NCBI RefSeq assembly: GCF_003363755.1
Contig: NZ_CP031396.1
Span: 1,240,001-1,304,000, forward strand
Direction: 5' to 3'
DNA: 64,000 bases
From: Pseudomonas protegens
GTDB taxonomy: Bacteria; Pseudomonadota; Gammaproteobacteria; Pseudomonadales; Pseudomonadaceae
Shown: piece by piece, positions 16,473-24,718 of the stretch
Numbering within the stretch: position 1 is the stretch's first letter
How the letters are laid out: each line of letters begins with the position of its first letter
The notes under the pieces: generated by a model
What the model saw: only the letters and a program-made list of their open reading frames with translations
The model's database searches: none
What the model was told of the DNA's origin: nothing
Made by a program: the position numbers and the translations under genes

Positions 16473-18992
16473 ATGCCCCAATCAGCACCTGCCTGCACCC
16501 CACCCTCCAGCCCAACCGCGCCCCTTGAGGCCCTGATCATCGGCAGCGGCTTCGGCGGCCTGGGCATGGCCATCGCCCTGCGCAAGGCCGGGGTCGATCA
16601 GTTCATCCTTCTTGAGAAAGGCCAGGACGTCGGTGGCGTCTGGCGCGACAACACCTACCCCGGCGCCGCCTGCGACGTGCCTTCGCACCTGTACTCGTTT
16701 TCCTTCGAGCCCAACCCGAACTGGTCCCGGGTGTTCGCCCCCCAGGCAGAGATCCACGGTTACCTGCAGCATTGCGCCCAGCGCTACGACCTGCTGCGCC
16801 ACATCCACTTTGGCAGCGAAGTGCGCCACGCCCGGTTCGATGAAGCCAGCAGTTGCTGGCAGGTCATCTGCCGCGATGGCCAGGAGCACTTCAGCCGCCT
16901 GCTGATCAGCGCCACTGGCCAACTGAGCCGCCCCGCCCTGCCCAATCTGCCGGGCCTGGACAGTTTCCAGGGGCATGTATTCCATTCCGCAGCCTGGGAC
17001 CATCACTACCCTCTGGCCAACAAGCGGGTGGCGGTGATCGGCACTGGCGCCTCGGCCATCCAGTTCGTTCCGCAGATCGCCGATCAGGTGGCCGCGCTCA
17101 AGGTCTTCCAGCGCTCCCCGGCCTACATCATGCCCAAGGCCGACCGCGCCTACCGCCCGGAGGAAAAGCAGCGATTCGCCCGCCATCCGCTATGGGCCAA
17201 ACTGGTGCGCGCCGCCTACTACCTGCATTTCGAATCCCGGGCCCTGGGCTTTACCCGCCTCAAGAGCCTGACCCAATGGGTGGTCGGTATTCCTTTTCAC
17301 AAGCTGCTGAATGCCTCGGTGCCCAACCCCGAACTGCGCCAGCGCATGACCCCGGACTATCCCATCGGCTGCAAGCGCATCCTGCTGTCCAACGACTACC
17401 TGAAAACCTTCGCCAGCCCCCATGTCGAGCTGTTGACCCAGGGCATCGAGCGCATTACCGAGCACGGCATCACAACCCTCAACGGCCAGCAGCACCCGGT
17501 GGACGCCATCATCTATGGCACCGGCTTCGCCGCCACCGAATTCCTTTCGCCGATGCGCATCAGCGGCCGCGGCGGGGTCGACCTGAACCAGGCCTGGCAA
17601 GATGGCGCGGCAGCCTACCTGGGGCTCAGCGTGCCCGGCTTCCCCAACTTCTTCATGCTCTACGGCCCCAACACCAACCTGGGCCACAACTCCATCATCC
17701 ACATGCTGGAAAGCCAGATATCCCACGTGATCAAGGCCCGCCGGGCGCTGCTCAAAAGCGCGGCGAAAACCCTGGAGGTGGACGAGTCGCCCTACCAGCG
17801 TTTTCAGTGGCGCATCCAGCGCCGCCTGGCCACCTCGGTGTGGAGCGGCTGCCAGAGCTGGTATGTCGACGCACAGGGGCACAACAGCACCAACTGGCCC
17901 GGTTTCACCTGGAGCTACAGATGGCTGACCCGCTATGGCGGACTGTCCGCCTACCGATTTGCCAGCCCCCTGGAGGCGCCGTTTTCGCCCAGCGATGGAC
18001 AGCGAGTGGCCCCACCCGGGGATTGGCTGGAACGGTGCAACGCGGCTTTCTTGCGGCTTTTCCTGAGAGCCAGTTTCAGGCCCCTGATCGGCCCGCCGCG
18101 GCAACTGGTGAGCCAGCGCAAGCTCGTCAACGCCCTCTCCTGGCTGATGCCCGGTGGCCTGGGCGTAATCCGCAAGCGCACGAGCCTGGGTCAGTCGGCG
18201 GTGCAGTGCGTCGAGCCCAAGGCCCGGACCTCGAACGCGGTCATCCTCTACCTGCACGGCGGCGCCTTCTGCCTGGGCAACCCGGACACCCACTACAGCG
18301 TCACCAGCCGCCTGGCCAGGGAGACTGGCTGCCGCGTCTGGGCGCCTGACTACCGACTGGCACCGGAGCATCCCTACCCGGCCGCGCTGGACGACTGCCT
18401 GGCCTGTTATGACGCCATCCGTGCCCAGGGCTGCCCGGCGCAACAACTGCTGATTGCCGGTGACTCTGCCGGGGGCGCCCTGGCGCTGGCACTGGCGCTG
18501 ACCTTGAAGCAACGCGGCGAGCCGTTCGCGGCCGGGCTGATACTGCTCTCGCCGGTTACCGATCCCGACCTGGGCGCTGACAGCCTTCAATCCCGATCCG
18601 CCGTCGACCCGATGATCCGCCGCGACTGGCTGGAACAGGCCCTCAAGGCCTACGCCGTCCCTGCGCAGACGCTTTCACATCGCCCTCTGGAAGCGGACCT
18701 GCGCGGCCTGCCGCCGATGCTGATCCAGGTCGGCGACCAGGAATTGCTGCTGTCCGACTCCATCCGCCTGGCCGAACGGGCACGGGCGTCCGGCGTGCCC
18801 TGCCAGCTGGAAATTCACGACGGGCGCTGGCATGTCTTCCAGCTGCAGGCCTTCTATCTGCGCTCTGCCAGGAACGCCCTGCGCAGCATCGCCCGGTTTG
18901 CCCAGCGGTGCCTGGAACCCGCCGCCAGTCCCCCAGCGCCGTCCACGCCGCGGGCCGCAGCCGAACCAGCACAAGCTGCGCAATCCAGCTGA
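16473..18992 (+). CDS. Baeyer-Villiger-type flavin monooxygenase fused to HSL-family esterase
   Basis: A single 839-residue reading frame joining two enzymes. Residues about 18-500 are a class B flavin monooxygenase: FAD Rossmann motif GSGFGG (24-29), the BVMO fingerprint FxGxxxHxxxWD at 165-176, NADPH motif GTGASA near 190 and a late YGTGF. Residues about 560-800 are an alpha/beta hydrolase of the HSL/type IV family: oxyanion HGGAF near 595, nucleophile Ser665 in GDSAGG, Asp755 and His787. The start at MPQSAPACTPP has a GAGG Shine-Dalgarno; upstream in-frame codons lack family similarity. The fusion implies ketone to ester or lactone to acid plus alcohol in one polypeptide. The divergent AraC gene probably controls it. 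The C-terminus is an Ala/Pro-rich tail. Confidence 0.92.
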   Translation: MPQSAPACTPPSSPTAPLEALIIGSGFGGLGMAIALRKAGVDQFILLEKGQDVGGVWRDNTYPGAACDVPSHLYSFSFEPNPNWSRVFAPQAEIHGYLQHCAQRYDLLRHIHFGSEVRHARFDEASSCWQVICRDGQEHFSRLLISATGQLSRPALPNLPGLDSFQGHVFHSAAWDHHYPLANKRVAVIGTGASAIQFVPQIADQVAALKVFQRSPAYIMPKADRAYRPEEKQRFARHPLWAKLVRAAYYLHFESRALGFTRLKSLTQWVVGIPFHKLLNASVPNPELRQRMTPDYPIGCKRILLSNDYLKTFASPHVELLTQGIERITEHGITTLNGQQHPVDAIIYGTGFAATEFLSPMRISGRGGVDLNQAWQDGAAAYLGLSVPGFPNFFMLYGPNTNLGHNSIIHMLESQISHVIKARRALLKSAAKTLEVDESPYQRFQWRIQRRLATSVWSGCQSWYVDAQGHNSTNWPGFTWSYRWLTRYGGLSAYRFASPLEAPFSPSDGQRVAPPGDWLERCNAAFLRLFLRASFRPLIGPPRQLVSQRKLVNALSWLMPGGLGVIRKRTSLGQSAVQCVEPKARTSNAVILYLHGGAFCLGNPDTHYSVTSRLARETGCRVWAPDYRLAPEHPYPAALDDCLACYDAIRAQGCPAQQLLIAGDSAGGALALALALTLKQRGEPFAAGLILLSPVTDPDLGADSLQSRSAVDPMIRRDWLEQALKAYAVPAQTLSHRPLEADLRGLPPMLIQVGDQELLLSDSIRLAERARASGVPCQLEIHDGRWHVFQLQAFYLRSARNALRSIARFAQRCLEPAASPPAPSTPRAAAEPAQAAQSS

Positions 18993-18997
18993 AACCT

Positions 18998-19030
18998 GCC
19001 GCCGCGCCGACTGCGCGGCGGCCTTGCCTT
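18998..19030 (+). terminator. Terminator of the monooxygenase-esterase gene
   Basis: The 9-bp GC stem GCCGCCGCG/CGCGGCGGC with a 7-nt loop, followed by CTTGCCTTGCTT, lies immediately after the stop codon. The T-tract is interrupted. Confidence 0.6.
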
Positions 19031-19213
19031 GCTTGAACGCCGCAACCCGATCCCCGCCCCACCAAGTTCTGATGGCCAGAACCGGCTTGTGAAGGTAAAA
19101 CAGAGCCCCTCGAAGAAGGCCGACTCGGCCACGGAAAACTCAAGACCGCCCTAGCGCGCCATGCACCGGGTTTTCCACGACCTCATCCATCAGTGACCAA
19201 GGGACCAGCACTT

Positions 19214-19864
19214 ATGAGCAACGAGCACGACACCCCCAGCGAAGCACTGCGCCTGAGCAGTACCGACATCCGCGTTCTGGGTTCGTTGATCGAAAAGCAG
19301 GCCACCAGCCCGGAAACCTATCCCCTGACCCTCAATGCCCTGGTGATCGCCTGCAATCAGAAAACCAGCCGCGAACCGGTGATGAACCTGACCCAGGGCC
19401 AGGTCGGCCAGAGCCTGCGCGCCCTTGAGGCACGGGGCTTCACTCGGTTGGTCATGGGCAGCCGCGCCGACCGCTGGGAGCAGCGCCTGGACAAGGCCCT
19501 GGAACTGGTGCCGGCGCAGTTGATCCTGTGCGGCCTGATGTTTCTGCGCGGTCCGCAGACGGTCAACGAACTGCTGACCCGCAGCGGGCGCATGCACGAT
19601 TTCGAAGACAGCGAGCAAGTCCTGCACCAGCTCGAACGCCTGATCGCCCGGGGCCTGGCCCTGCACATCCCGCGTCAGGCCGGCCAGCGCGAGGACCGCT
19701 ACACCCACGCCCTGGGCGACCCGGCGGATATCGAAGCGATCCTCGCCGCCCGCGGCAACCCGGTGGAGCGCAGCGCCGGCGGCGCGGTTTCAGTGGAGCG
19801 CATCGAAGAACTGGAAGCGCGGATTGCCGCCCTGGAAGAACGTCTGGCCCAACTCGAAGGCTGA
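19214..19864 (+). CDS. YceH-family protein (DUF480)
   Basis: A 216-residue protein of the YceH family with two tandem winged-helix domains. Visible signatures are [22 protein letters not shown] and [18 protein letters not shown] in the first domain and [19 protein letters not shown] in the second. A C-terminal leucine-rich coiled coil ([20 protein letters not shown]) follows. The start MSNEHDTP is preferred over an ATG 7 codons upstream because family similarity begins just after it. No function is established. A REP pair follows directly. Confidence 0.9.
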   Translation: MSNEHDTPSEALRLSSTDIRVLGSLIEKQATSPETYPLTLNALVIACNQKTSREPVMNLTQGQVGQSLRALEARGFTRLVMGSRADRWEQRLDKALELVPAQLILCGLMFLRGPQTVNELLTRSGRMHDFEDSEQVLHQLERLIARGLALHIPRQAGQREDRYTHALGDPADIEAILAARGNPVERSAGGAVSVERIEELEARIAALEERLAQLEG

Positions 19865-19868
19865 CTCC

Positions 19869-19966
19869 CGTAGCCGCTGCCGAAAACTGCGATCGCCCCC
19901 CCAAAAAAGGGGCGACGCCCTGGCAGACGCCCAAACCTTGTCGCAGCCTGCGTCAGCGGCTACAGG
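19869..19966. repeat. Inverted pair of REP elements (REPIN-like)
   Basis: A REP core GTAGCCGCTGCCG at 19870-19882 faces an inverted copy (CAGCGGCTAC, up to 19964). The two are separated by a hairpin of C-run/G-run around AAAAAA near 19900. The right copy extends into the stop codon of the leftward shikimate-dehydrogenase-like gene. The same core recurs at 30410-30487 and 54781-54811. Confidence 0.8.
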
Positions 19967-20781
19967 GCCCGGGCGAAGGCCACGGCCTGGCGGAACTGCT
20001 CCTCGCTCGGGCGCACGCCGGTATACAGCACAAACTGCTCCAGGGCCTGAATCGCAATCACCTCCAGCCCGGTGATGACCTGCTTGCCTTCGGCCCTGGC
20101 CCGCAGGATCAACGGTGTCTCCGACGGCACGGCCACCACATCGAACACCCGGTCCGCCGCAGCAATCGCCTCGGCCTCGAACGCCAGCTGCTGCGCTTGC
20201 GGGCCACCGCTCATGCCGATCGGGGTCACGTTGATCAGCATCTGCGGCCGCAGGCTGCCCAACTCCGCCTGCCACTCATATCCCAAGGCACTAGCCAGGG
20301 CGCGCCCGGTGACTTCATTGCGCGCGACGATCACGCCCTGGGCATAACCGCTATCACGCAAGGCACTGGCCACCGCCTTGGCCATGCCGCCGCTGCCACG
20401 CAGGGCGAAGGTCGATTCCCGTGGCACGTCGTGCTCGGCCAGCAACTGGGCCACGGCAATGTAATCGGTGTTGTAGGCCTTCAGGTGACCGTCGGTATTG
20501 ACGATGGTGTTGATCGAAGCAATGGCCCTGGCCGAGGCATCCAGCTCATCCACCAGGGCGATGCAGTCCTCCTTGAACGGCATGGACACGCCGCAGCCGC
20601 GAATCCCCAACGCACGTATCCCCCGCACCGCACCAGGCAGGTCCTGACTGCTGAAGGCCTTGTAGTAGAAATTGAGCCCCAACTGCTCATACAGATGATT
20701 GTGAAAACGCAGGCCGAAGTTCCCCGGACGCCCGGACAGCGACATGCACAACTGGGTGTCTTTGTTGGGGTTCATTTGCAT
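19960..20781 (-). CDS. Shikimate-dehydrogenase-like oxidoreductase (SdhL/HI0607 type)
   Basis: A 273-residue NAD(P)-dependent enzyme of the AroE superfamily, resembling the SdhL (HI0607-like) branch rather than AroE itself. Substrate-side motifs are CMSLSGRPGNFG and VSMPFKED with the catalytic Lys; catalytic Asp is in AYNTDY. The nucleotide-binding loop is GSGGMAKAV. The second of three clustered ATGs is chosen because GAGGAG lies 6 nt upstream. The gene ends ...ARAL-TAG, and that TAG is part of a REP element. The physiological substrate of this branch is unclear. Confidence 0.85.
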   Translation of the reverse strand: MQMNPNKDTQLCMSLSGRPGNFGLRFHNHLYEQLGLNFYYKAFSSQDLPGAVRGIRALGIRGCGVSMPFKEDCIALVDELDASARAIASINTIVNTDGHLKAYNTDYIAVAQLLAEHDVPRESTFALRGSGGMAKAVASALRDSGYAQGVIVARNEVTGRALASALGYEWQAELGSLRPQMLINVTPIGMSGGPQAQQLAFEAEAIAAADRVFDVVAVPSETPLILRARAEGKQVITGLEVIAIQALEQFVLYTGVRPSEEQFRQAVAFARAL

Positions 20782-21036
20782 ATTCATCTCCTCGCTGGGC
20801 ACTTTCGGATAGACGGGCTTGGTCAGCCAAGCCCCTTGTGCCTGATCATATCGGCGCTGGTTTGCAGGCCCCAGCAGCGCCCAGGGATGACGGTAAAGAG
20901 GCCGGTACAGACCTTACACAATATTTACTCAGCGGCTGTGCAGATTTTCCAGAAACCGCTGTCTTAGCAGTATCCCCGCGTCAGTTCTTGAGTCTGGTGC
21001 AGACCATAAACGCAGGGGTTGAACCGAGGACCAACC

Positions 21037-21396
21037 ATGATTTCCAAAATCCCCAAGATTGCCCTGCTCATAGGTGCACTGGCTGTCGCCGGCCAGGCAT
21101 CGGCCCACGGTGGTGGCTGGGCCGGCCCCGCAGCGCTGGGCGCAATTGTCGGTGCAGCCGTTGTGGGCTCGGTGATCGCCAACCAGGATCGTCCGGTCTA
21201 CGTGCAGCAGGCGCCGGTGTATGTGCAACCCCAGCCGGTGTATGCCGCGCCACCACCGCCGGTCTACTACCAGCCAGCACCGGTCTATGTCCAACAACCG
21301 GTCTACTACCGCCCGGCGCCGGTGTACTACGGTCCGCCACGGGGCTACTACGGCCACCCTCATTACTACTACGGCCCACGTCCCGGCCGCTGGTAA
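21037..21396 (+). CDS. Secreted Tyr/Pro-rich repeat protein
   Basis: A 119-residue protein with a signal peptide ending ASA. A short Gly/Ala-rich segment (ALGAIVGAAVVGSVIA) resembles a glycine-zipper helix. The remainder is low-complexity repeats of PVYVQQ/PVYYxPAP and a Tyr/Gly/His tail. Similar small YP-rich exported proteins are widespread in pseudomonads without known role. The segment could insert in the outer membrane or self-assemble. GAGGA lies upstream of the ATG, and a terminator follows. Confidence 0.8.
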   Translation: MISKIPKIALLIGALAVAGQASAHGGGWAGPAALGAIVGAAVVGSVIANQDRPVYVQQAPVYVQPQPVYAAPPPPVYYQPAPVYVQQPVYYRPAPVYYGPPRGYYGHPHYYYGPRPGRW

Positions 21397-21415
21397 CCGT
21401 CCACTGAAACAACCA

Positions 21416-21451
21416 CAGGCCCCGCCCTCGAAGCGGGGCCTGTTGCATTTT
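21416..21451 (+). terminator. Terminator of the Tyr/Pro-rich gene
   Basis: A 10-bp stem CAGGCCCCGC/GCGGGGCCTG with a 7-nt loop, followed by TTGCATTTT, 20 nt after the stop. Confidence 0.8.
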
Positions 21452-21643
21452 GCCATCACCCGGATGTCTGAATAATCCCGAACAATGTCGCGACTGGAAC
21501 AGTATTTGCCTGCAAATCCGGGAATAGTGCGCTGATCCCACGACGGCCCTGAGCAACGCGGGACTGTCATGTTTGTGTCATTCAAGGACTGCAAGATCGA
21601 CCCAGTCCGCTCGCCACAGGCCCATAACAACAAGGACGACCCC

Positions 21644-21838
21644 ATGCCCACGCAAAACCCCCACCGCGTCGAAGGCCTCTGCACCTCCAGCCGGGTGTAC
21701 GACGCCCTGACCGAACTCAAGCATCTGGAAGGCCATCGCTGCGCCAAGTTTCTCTCGCTGCTGGCCCAGAATCTGGTGCGCAAGGGCCTGCTCAATGAGC
21801 AGGAAGTGCTGCACATGCTCGATCAGGTGGTGGACTGA
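21644..21838 (+). CDS. Small hypothetical protein
   Basis: A 64-residue soluble, mainly helical protein starting MPTQNPHRVEG, with AAGGA at a good distance from the ATG. It contains RVYDALTELKHLEGHRCAKFL and ends with LLNEQEVLHMLDQVVD. No family is recognised. The charged and leucine spacing suggests a two- or three-helix bundle. It is followed by another small ORF in the same direction. Confidence 0.65.
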   Translation: MPTQNPHRVEGLCTSSRVYDALTELKHLEGHRCAKFLSLLAQNLVRKGLLNEQEVLHMLDQVVD

Positions 21839-21921
21839 ACGACCGCAGCCGCTAGCACCGGCATCAATGTCCACTATCAGACTGGGTGATTTTTCGTAGC
21901 ACTTGAGGCTTTGTAAGGTAA

Positions 21922-21940
21922 CTCCTCGCCAATCGAGGAG
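21922..21940 (+). promoter_or_regulatory. Hairpin occluding the Shine-Dalgarno of the next ORF
   Basis: CTCCTCG (21922-21928) pairs perfectly with CGAGGAG (21934-21940) over a 5-nt loop. The 3' arm is the Shine-Dalgarno, 6 nt before the ATG at 21947. Folding would block initiation, so translation may depend on temperature, a protein or an sRNA. Confidence 0.5.
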
Positions 21941-21946
21941 CTTGTC

Positions 21947-22129
21947 ATGCCCAAGGTTCAGATCATGTCCGTTATCGGCAGTGCCGTCCCCGCGTCGCTC
22001 AGGCAACTGGGCTTGCTGGCCTGCTGGTACCTGGTACGCGACGGCGAAGCCGTCAGCGGCCCGCTGACCTCCCTGCCCGCCGCCCAGGCCCTGTCCAGGC
22101 AACTCGATCTGCACAGGGTCCACTGCTAA
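21947..22129 (+). CDS. Small hypothetical protein of 60 residues
   Basis: A 60-residue product beginning MPKVQIMSVIGSAVPASLRQ, with segment ACWYLVRDGEAVSGPLTSLPAAQAL. The WYLxxDGxxxGP pattern loosely resembles GYF-like domains, but this is weak. A strong Shine-Dalgarno (GAGGAG) supports translation, although it is buried in a hairpin. Its stop overlaps the end of the convergent perM-like gene by 4 nt. No family is assigned. Confidence 0.55.
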   Translation: MPKVQIMSVIGSAVPASLRQLGLLACWYLVRDGEAVSGPLTSLPAAQALSRQLDLHRVHC

Positions 22130-23187
22130 GGCAACTGCACTCGAGGCCGGGTTTCGACGAACAGCGCCCAACTGGACATGAACAGCGCGGCGATCAAGGG
22201 CCCGATGACAAACCCGTTGAGGCCGAAGATCGCCAGCCCGCCCAGGGTCGAGATCAGAATCAGGTAGTCCGGCATCTTGGTGTCCTTGCCCACCAGGATG
22301 GGCCGCAGCAGGTTGTCCACCAGGCCGATCACGAACACCCCGAACACCCCCAGCACTACCCCTTGCCAGATCGCTCCGCTGATCAGGAAGTACGCCGCCA
22401 CCGGCCCCCAGACAATCCCCGCCCCCACCGCCGGCAGCAATGACAGAAATGCCATCAGCACCGCCCACAACAAGGCACTGGGAATATCCAGGAACCAGAA
22501 GATCATTCCACCCAGGGCGCCCTGGGTCACCGCCACCAGCACATTGCCCTTGACCGTAGCCCTTACCACCCGATTGAACTTCAGTTGCAGCCGGCGTTTC
22601 TGGTACTCGGCCAGGGGCACGGCGGTGCGGATCTTGCGCGCCAGTTCGGCGCCATCACGCAAAAAGAAGAACAGCAGGTAGAGCATGATGAAGAAGCTCA
22701 CCACGAACTCGAAGGTGCCCTGACCGAAGCTGAACGCCTGGGTCGCCAGGTACTGACTGCCCTGCATCGCGCTCTTGACCGTCTTCTCCTGCAAGCCCTT
22801 GAGCTCGCCAAGGCCCAAGCGATCCAGCAAGTGCTGAAAGTAGGGTGGCAGGCTGTGCTTGAACTGGGCCAGGTAGCCGGCGATGTCCAACTGACCGCTT
22901 TCGATCTTCTTGTACAGCTCGGCCCCTTCCTGGACCAGCAACACACTGGTGATGATCACCGGCAAGATGGCGATCACCAGGCAGGTCAGCAGGGTGCACA
23001 AGGCCGTGAGATTGCGCGGCCAGCCGAACTTCAATTGCAGACGGCGCTGCAAGGGAGCAAAGACGATGCCCAGGATCACCGCCCAGAACAGTGCTCCGTA
23101 GAACGGCAGCAAAATCCAGATGAACGCCACCGTCACCAGGACCAGTAACAGCAGCAGGCTTTTGTTTTGCAGGTTGTTTTGATTCAT
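22126..23187 (-). CDS. AI-2E/PerM-family membrane transporter
   Basis: A 353-residue polytopic protein with about seven helices and a soluble insertion after the third. Family signatures are FWAVILGIVFAPLQRRL at the N-terminus, FFIMLYLLFFFLRDG in the middle, and LSLLPAVGAGIVWGPVA and DNLLRPILVGKDTKMPDYLILISTLGG at the C-terminus. Members include TqsA and PerM-like proteins; some are proposed AI-2 exporters, others act in ion homeostasis. The substrate is not inferable. It is divergent from trhP. Confidence 0.9.
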   Translation of the reverse strand: MNQNNLQNKSLLLLLVLVTVAFIWILLPFYGALFWAVILGIVFAPLQRRLQLKFGWPRNLTALCTLLTCLVIAILPVIITSVLLVQEGAELYKKIESGQLDIAGYLAQFKHSLPPYFQHLLDRLGLGELKGLQEKTVKSAMQGSQYLATQAFSFGQGTFEFVVSFFIMLYLLFFFLRDGAELARKIRTAVPLAEYQKRRLQLKFNRVVRATVKGNVLVAVTQGALGGMIFWFLDIPSALLWAVLMAFLSLLPAVGAGIVWGPVAAYFLISGAIWQGVVLGVFGVFVIGLVDNLLRPILVGKDTKMPDYLILISTLGGLAIFGLNGFVIGPLIAALFMSSWALFVETRPRVQLP

Positions 23188-23344
23188 GTCCGATCCAGAT
23201 CAGTCAACGCCCCATCACGGCGTCCTGAGGTTAGTCCGCAGCCGTGATGCCGAGTGCGTTTTTTCTGCATCAGACATAGATCCAGATCAATGAATGCCCG
23301 CCAGCACTGGCTTACCCTCGCGACCTTTTGCGACCGACAGCCCC

Positions 23345-24670
23345 ATGACGCTCCTCGCCAAGCCCGAACTCCTGGCCCCCGCCGGCACCCTGAAAAACAT
23401 GCGCTACGCCTTCGCCTACGGCGCCGATGCGGTGTACGCCGGCCAACCGCGCTACAGCCTGCGGGTGCGCAACAACGAATTCGACCACGCCAACCTGGCC
23501 CTCGGTATCCGCGAGGCCCAGGCCCAGGGCAAGCGTTTCTACGTGGTGGTCAACATCGCCCCGCACAACGCCAAGCTCAAGACCTTTCTCAAGGACCTGG
23601 AGCCTGTCATCGAAATGGCCCCGGATGCGCTGATCATGTCCGACCCGGGGCTGATCATGCTGGTGCGCCGGCACTTCCCGGCCATGCCGATCCACCTCTC
23701 GGTGCAGGCCAACACGGTGAACTGGGCCAGCGTCGAATTCTGGCAACTGCAAGGGCTGACCCGGATCATCCTGTCCCGGGAACTGTCCCTGGAAGAAATC
23801 GAGGAAATCCGCCAGAAAGTGCCGGCCATGGAGCTGGAAGTCTTCGTCCACGGCGCCCTGTGCATGGCCTATTCCGGACGCTGCCTGCTCTCGGGCTACA
23901 TGAACAAGCGCGACGCCAACCAGGGCACCTGCACCAACGCCTGCCGCTGGAAATACAAGGCCGAAGCAGCCACCGAGAACAACCTCGGGGACATCGTCCA
24001 GACCTTCCAGCCGGAGCCGACCCTGGGCCTGGGGGCACCCACCGACCAGGTGTTCCTGCTCCAGGAAGCCAATCGCCCGGACGAGCTGATGCCGGCCTTC
24101 GAGGACGAGCACGGCACCTACATCATGAATGCCAAGGACCTGCGGGCGGTGCAGCACGTGGAACGCCTGACCCGCATGGGCGTGCACTCGCTGAAGATCG
24201 AGGGCCGGACCAAATCCCACTTCTACTGCGCGCGCACCACCCAGGTGTACCGCCGGGCCATCGACGACGCGGCGGCCGGGCGCGAGTTCGACCGCAGCCT
24301 GATGAACGATCTGGAATCCCTGGCCCAGCGCGGCTACACCGAAGGCTTCCTGCGGCGCCATGTACATGACGAATACCAGAACTACCAGAACGGCAGCTCG
24401 GTGTCGGAACGCCAGCAGTTCGTCGGCGAACTCACCGGCGAACGCCGTGACCGTCTGGCAGAAGTGAAGGTGAAGAACCGTTTCGCCCTGGGCGATCACA
24501 TGGAACTGATGACCCCCAAGGGCAACTTCCATTTCGATCTGCACGAACTGCAGAACGCCAAGGGCCAAGCCATCGAAGTCGCCCCGGGGGATGGCCACAC
24601 CGTGTACCTACCGATCCCCGATCAGGTGGACCTGCGCTTTGGTCTGTTGATGCGCGACATCAGCGCCTGA
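23345..24670 (+). CDS. trhP: TrhP/YegQ-type U32 protein, tRNA uridine hydroxylation
   Basis: A 441-residue U32-family protein starting MTLLAKPELLAPAGTLKNM. Signatures include AYGADAVYAGQPRYSLRVRNNEF, LSVQANTVNWASVEFW, EVFVHGALCMAYSGRCLLSGYM with conserved Cys, and SLKIEGRTKSHFYCARTTQVYRRAID. The later Cys of CTNACRWKY also belong to the presumptive Fe-S site. In E. coli TrhP (YegQ) makes 5-hydroxyuridine at tRNA position 34. An upstream start at 23294 would add 17 residues without family support. A hairpin separates it from the convergent chemoreceptor. Confidence 0.9.
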   Translation: MTLLAKPELLAPAGTLKNMRYAFAYGADAVYAGQPRYSLRVRNNEFDHANLALGIREAQAQGKRFYVVVNIAPHNAKLKTFLKDLEPVIEMAPDALIMSDPGLIMLVRRHFPAMPIHLSVQANTVNWASVEFWQLQGLTRIILSRELSLEEIEEIRQKVPAMELEVFVHGALCMAYSGRCLLSGYMNKRDANQGTCTNACRWKYKAEAATENNLGDIVQTFQPEPTLGLGAPTDQVFLLQEANRPDELMPAFEDEHGTYIMNAKDLRAVQHVERLTRMGVHSLKIEGRTKSHFYCARTTQVYRRAIDDAAAGREFDRSLMNDLESLAQRGYTEGFLRRHVHDEYQNYQNGSSVSERQQFVGELTGERRDRLAEVKVKNRFALGDHMELMTPKGNFHFDLHELQNAKGQAIEVAPGDGHTVYLPIPDQVDLRFGLLMRDISA

Positions 24671-24684
24671 AGCGCAGCGCTCTT

Positions 24685-24707
24685 GCCAGCCGCCCCGGGC
24701 GGCTGGC
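24685..24707. terminator. Hairpin between convergent trhP and chemoreceptor genes
   Basis: A 10-bp GC-rich stem GCCAGCCGCC/GGCGGCTGGC with a 3-nt loop lies in the 48-nt gap between two stop codons. There is no long T-tract on either strand. Confidence 0.55.
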
Positions 24708-24718
24708 TGAGCACAACA

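Noticed and set aside
17190..18590. Long reverse-strand ORF inside the monooxygenase-esterase gene
   Set aside because: Antisense artefact of high GC third positions; the forward frame has exact catalytic motifs throughout.
21188..21390. CRISPR-like or satellite repeats
   Set aside because: The similar units encode in-frame PVYVQQ-type peptide repeats of one exported protein; spacing and sequence are irregular.
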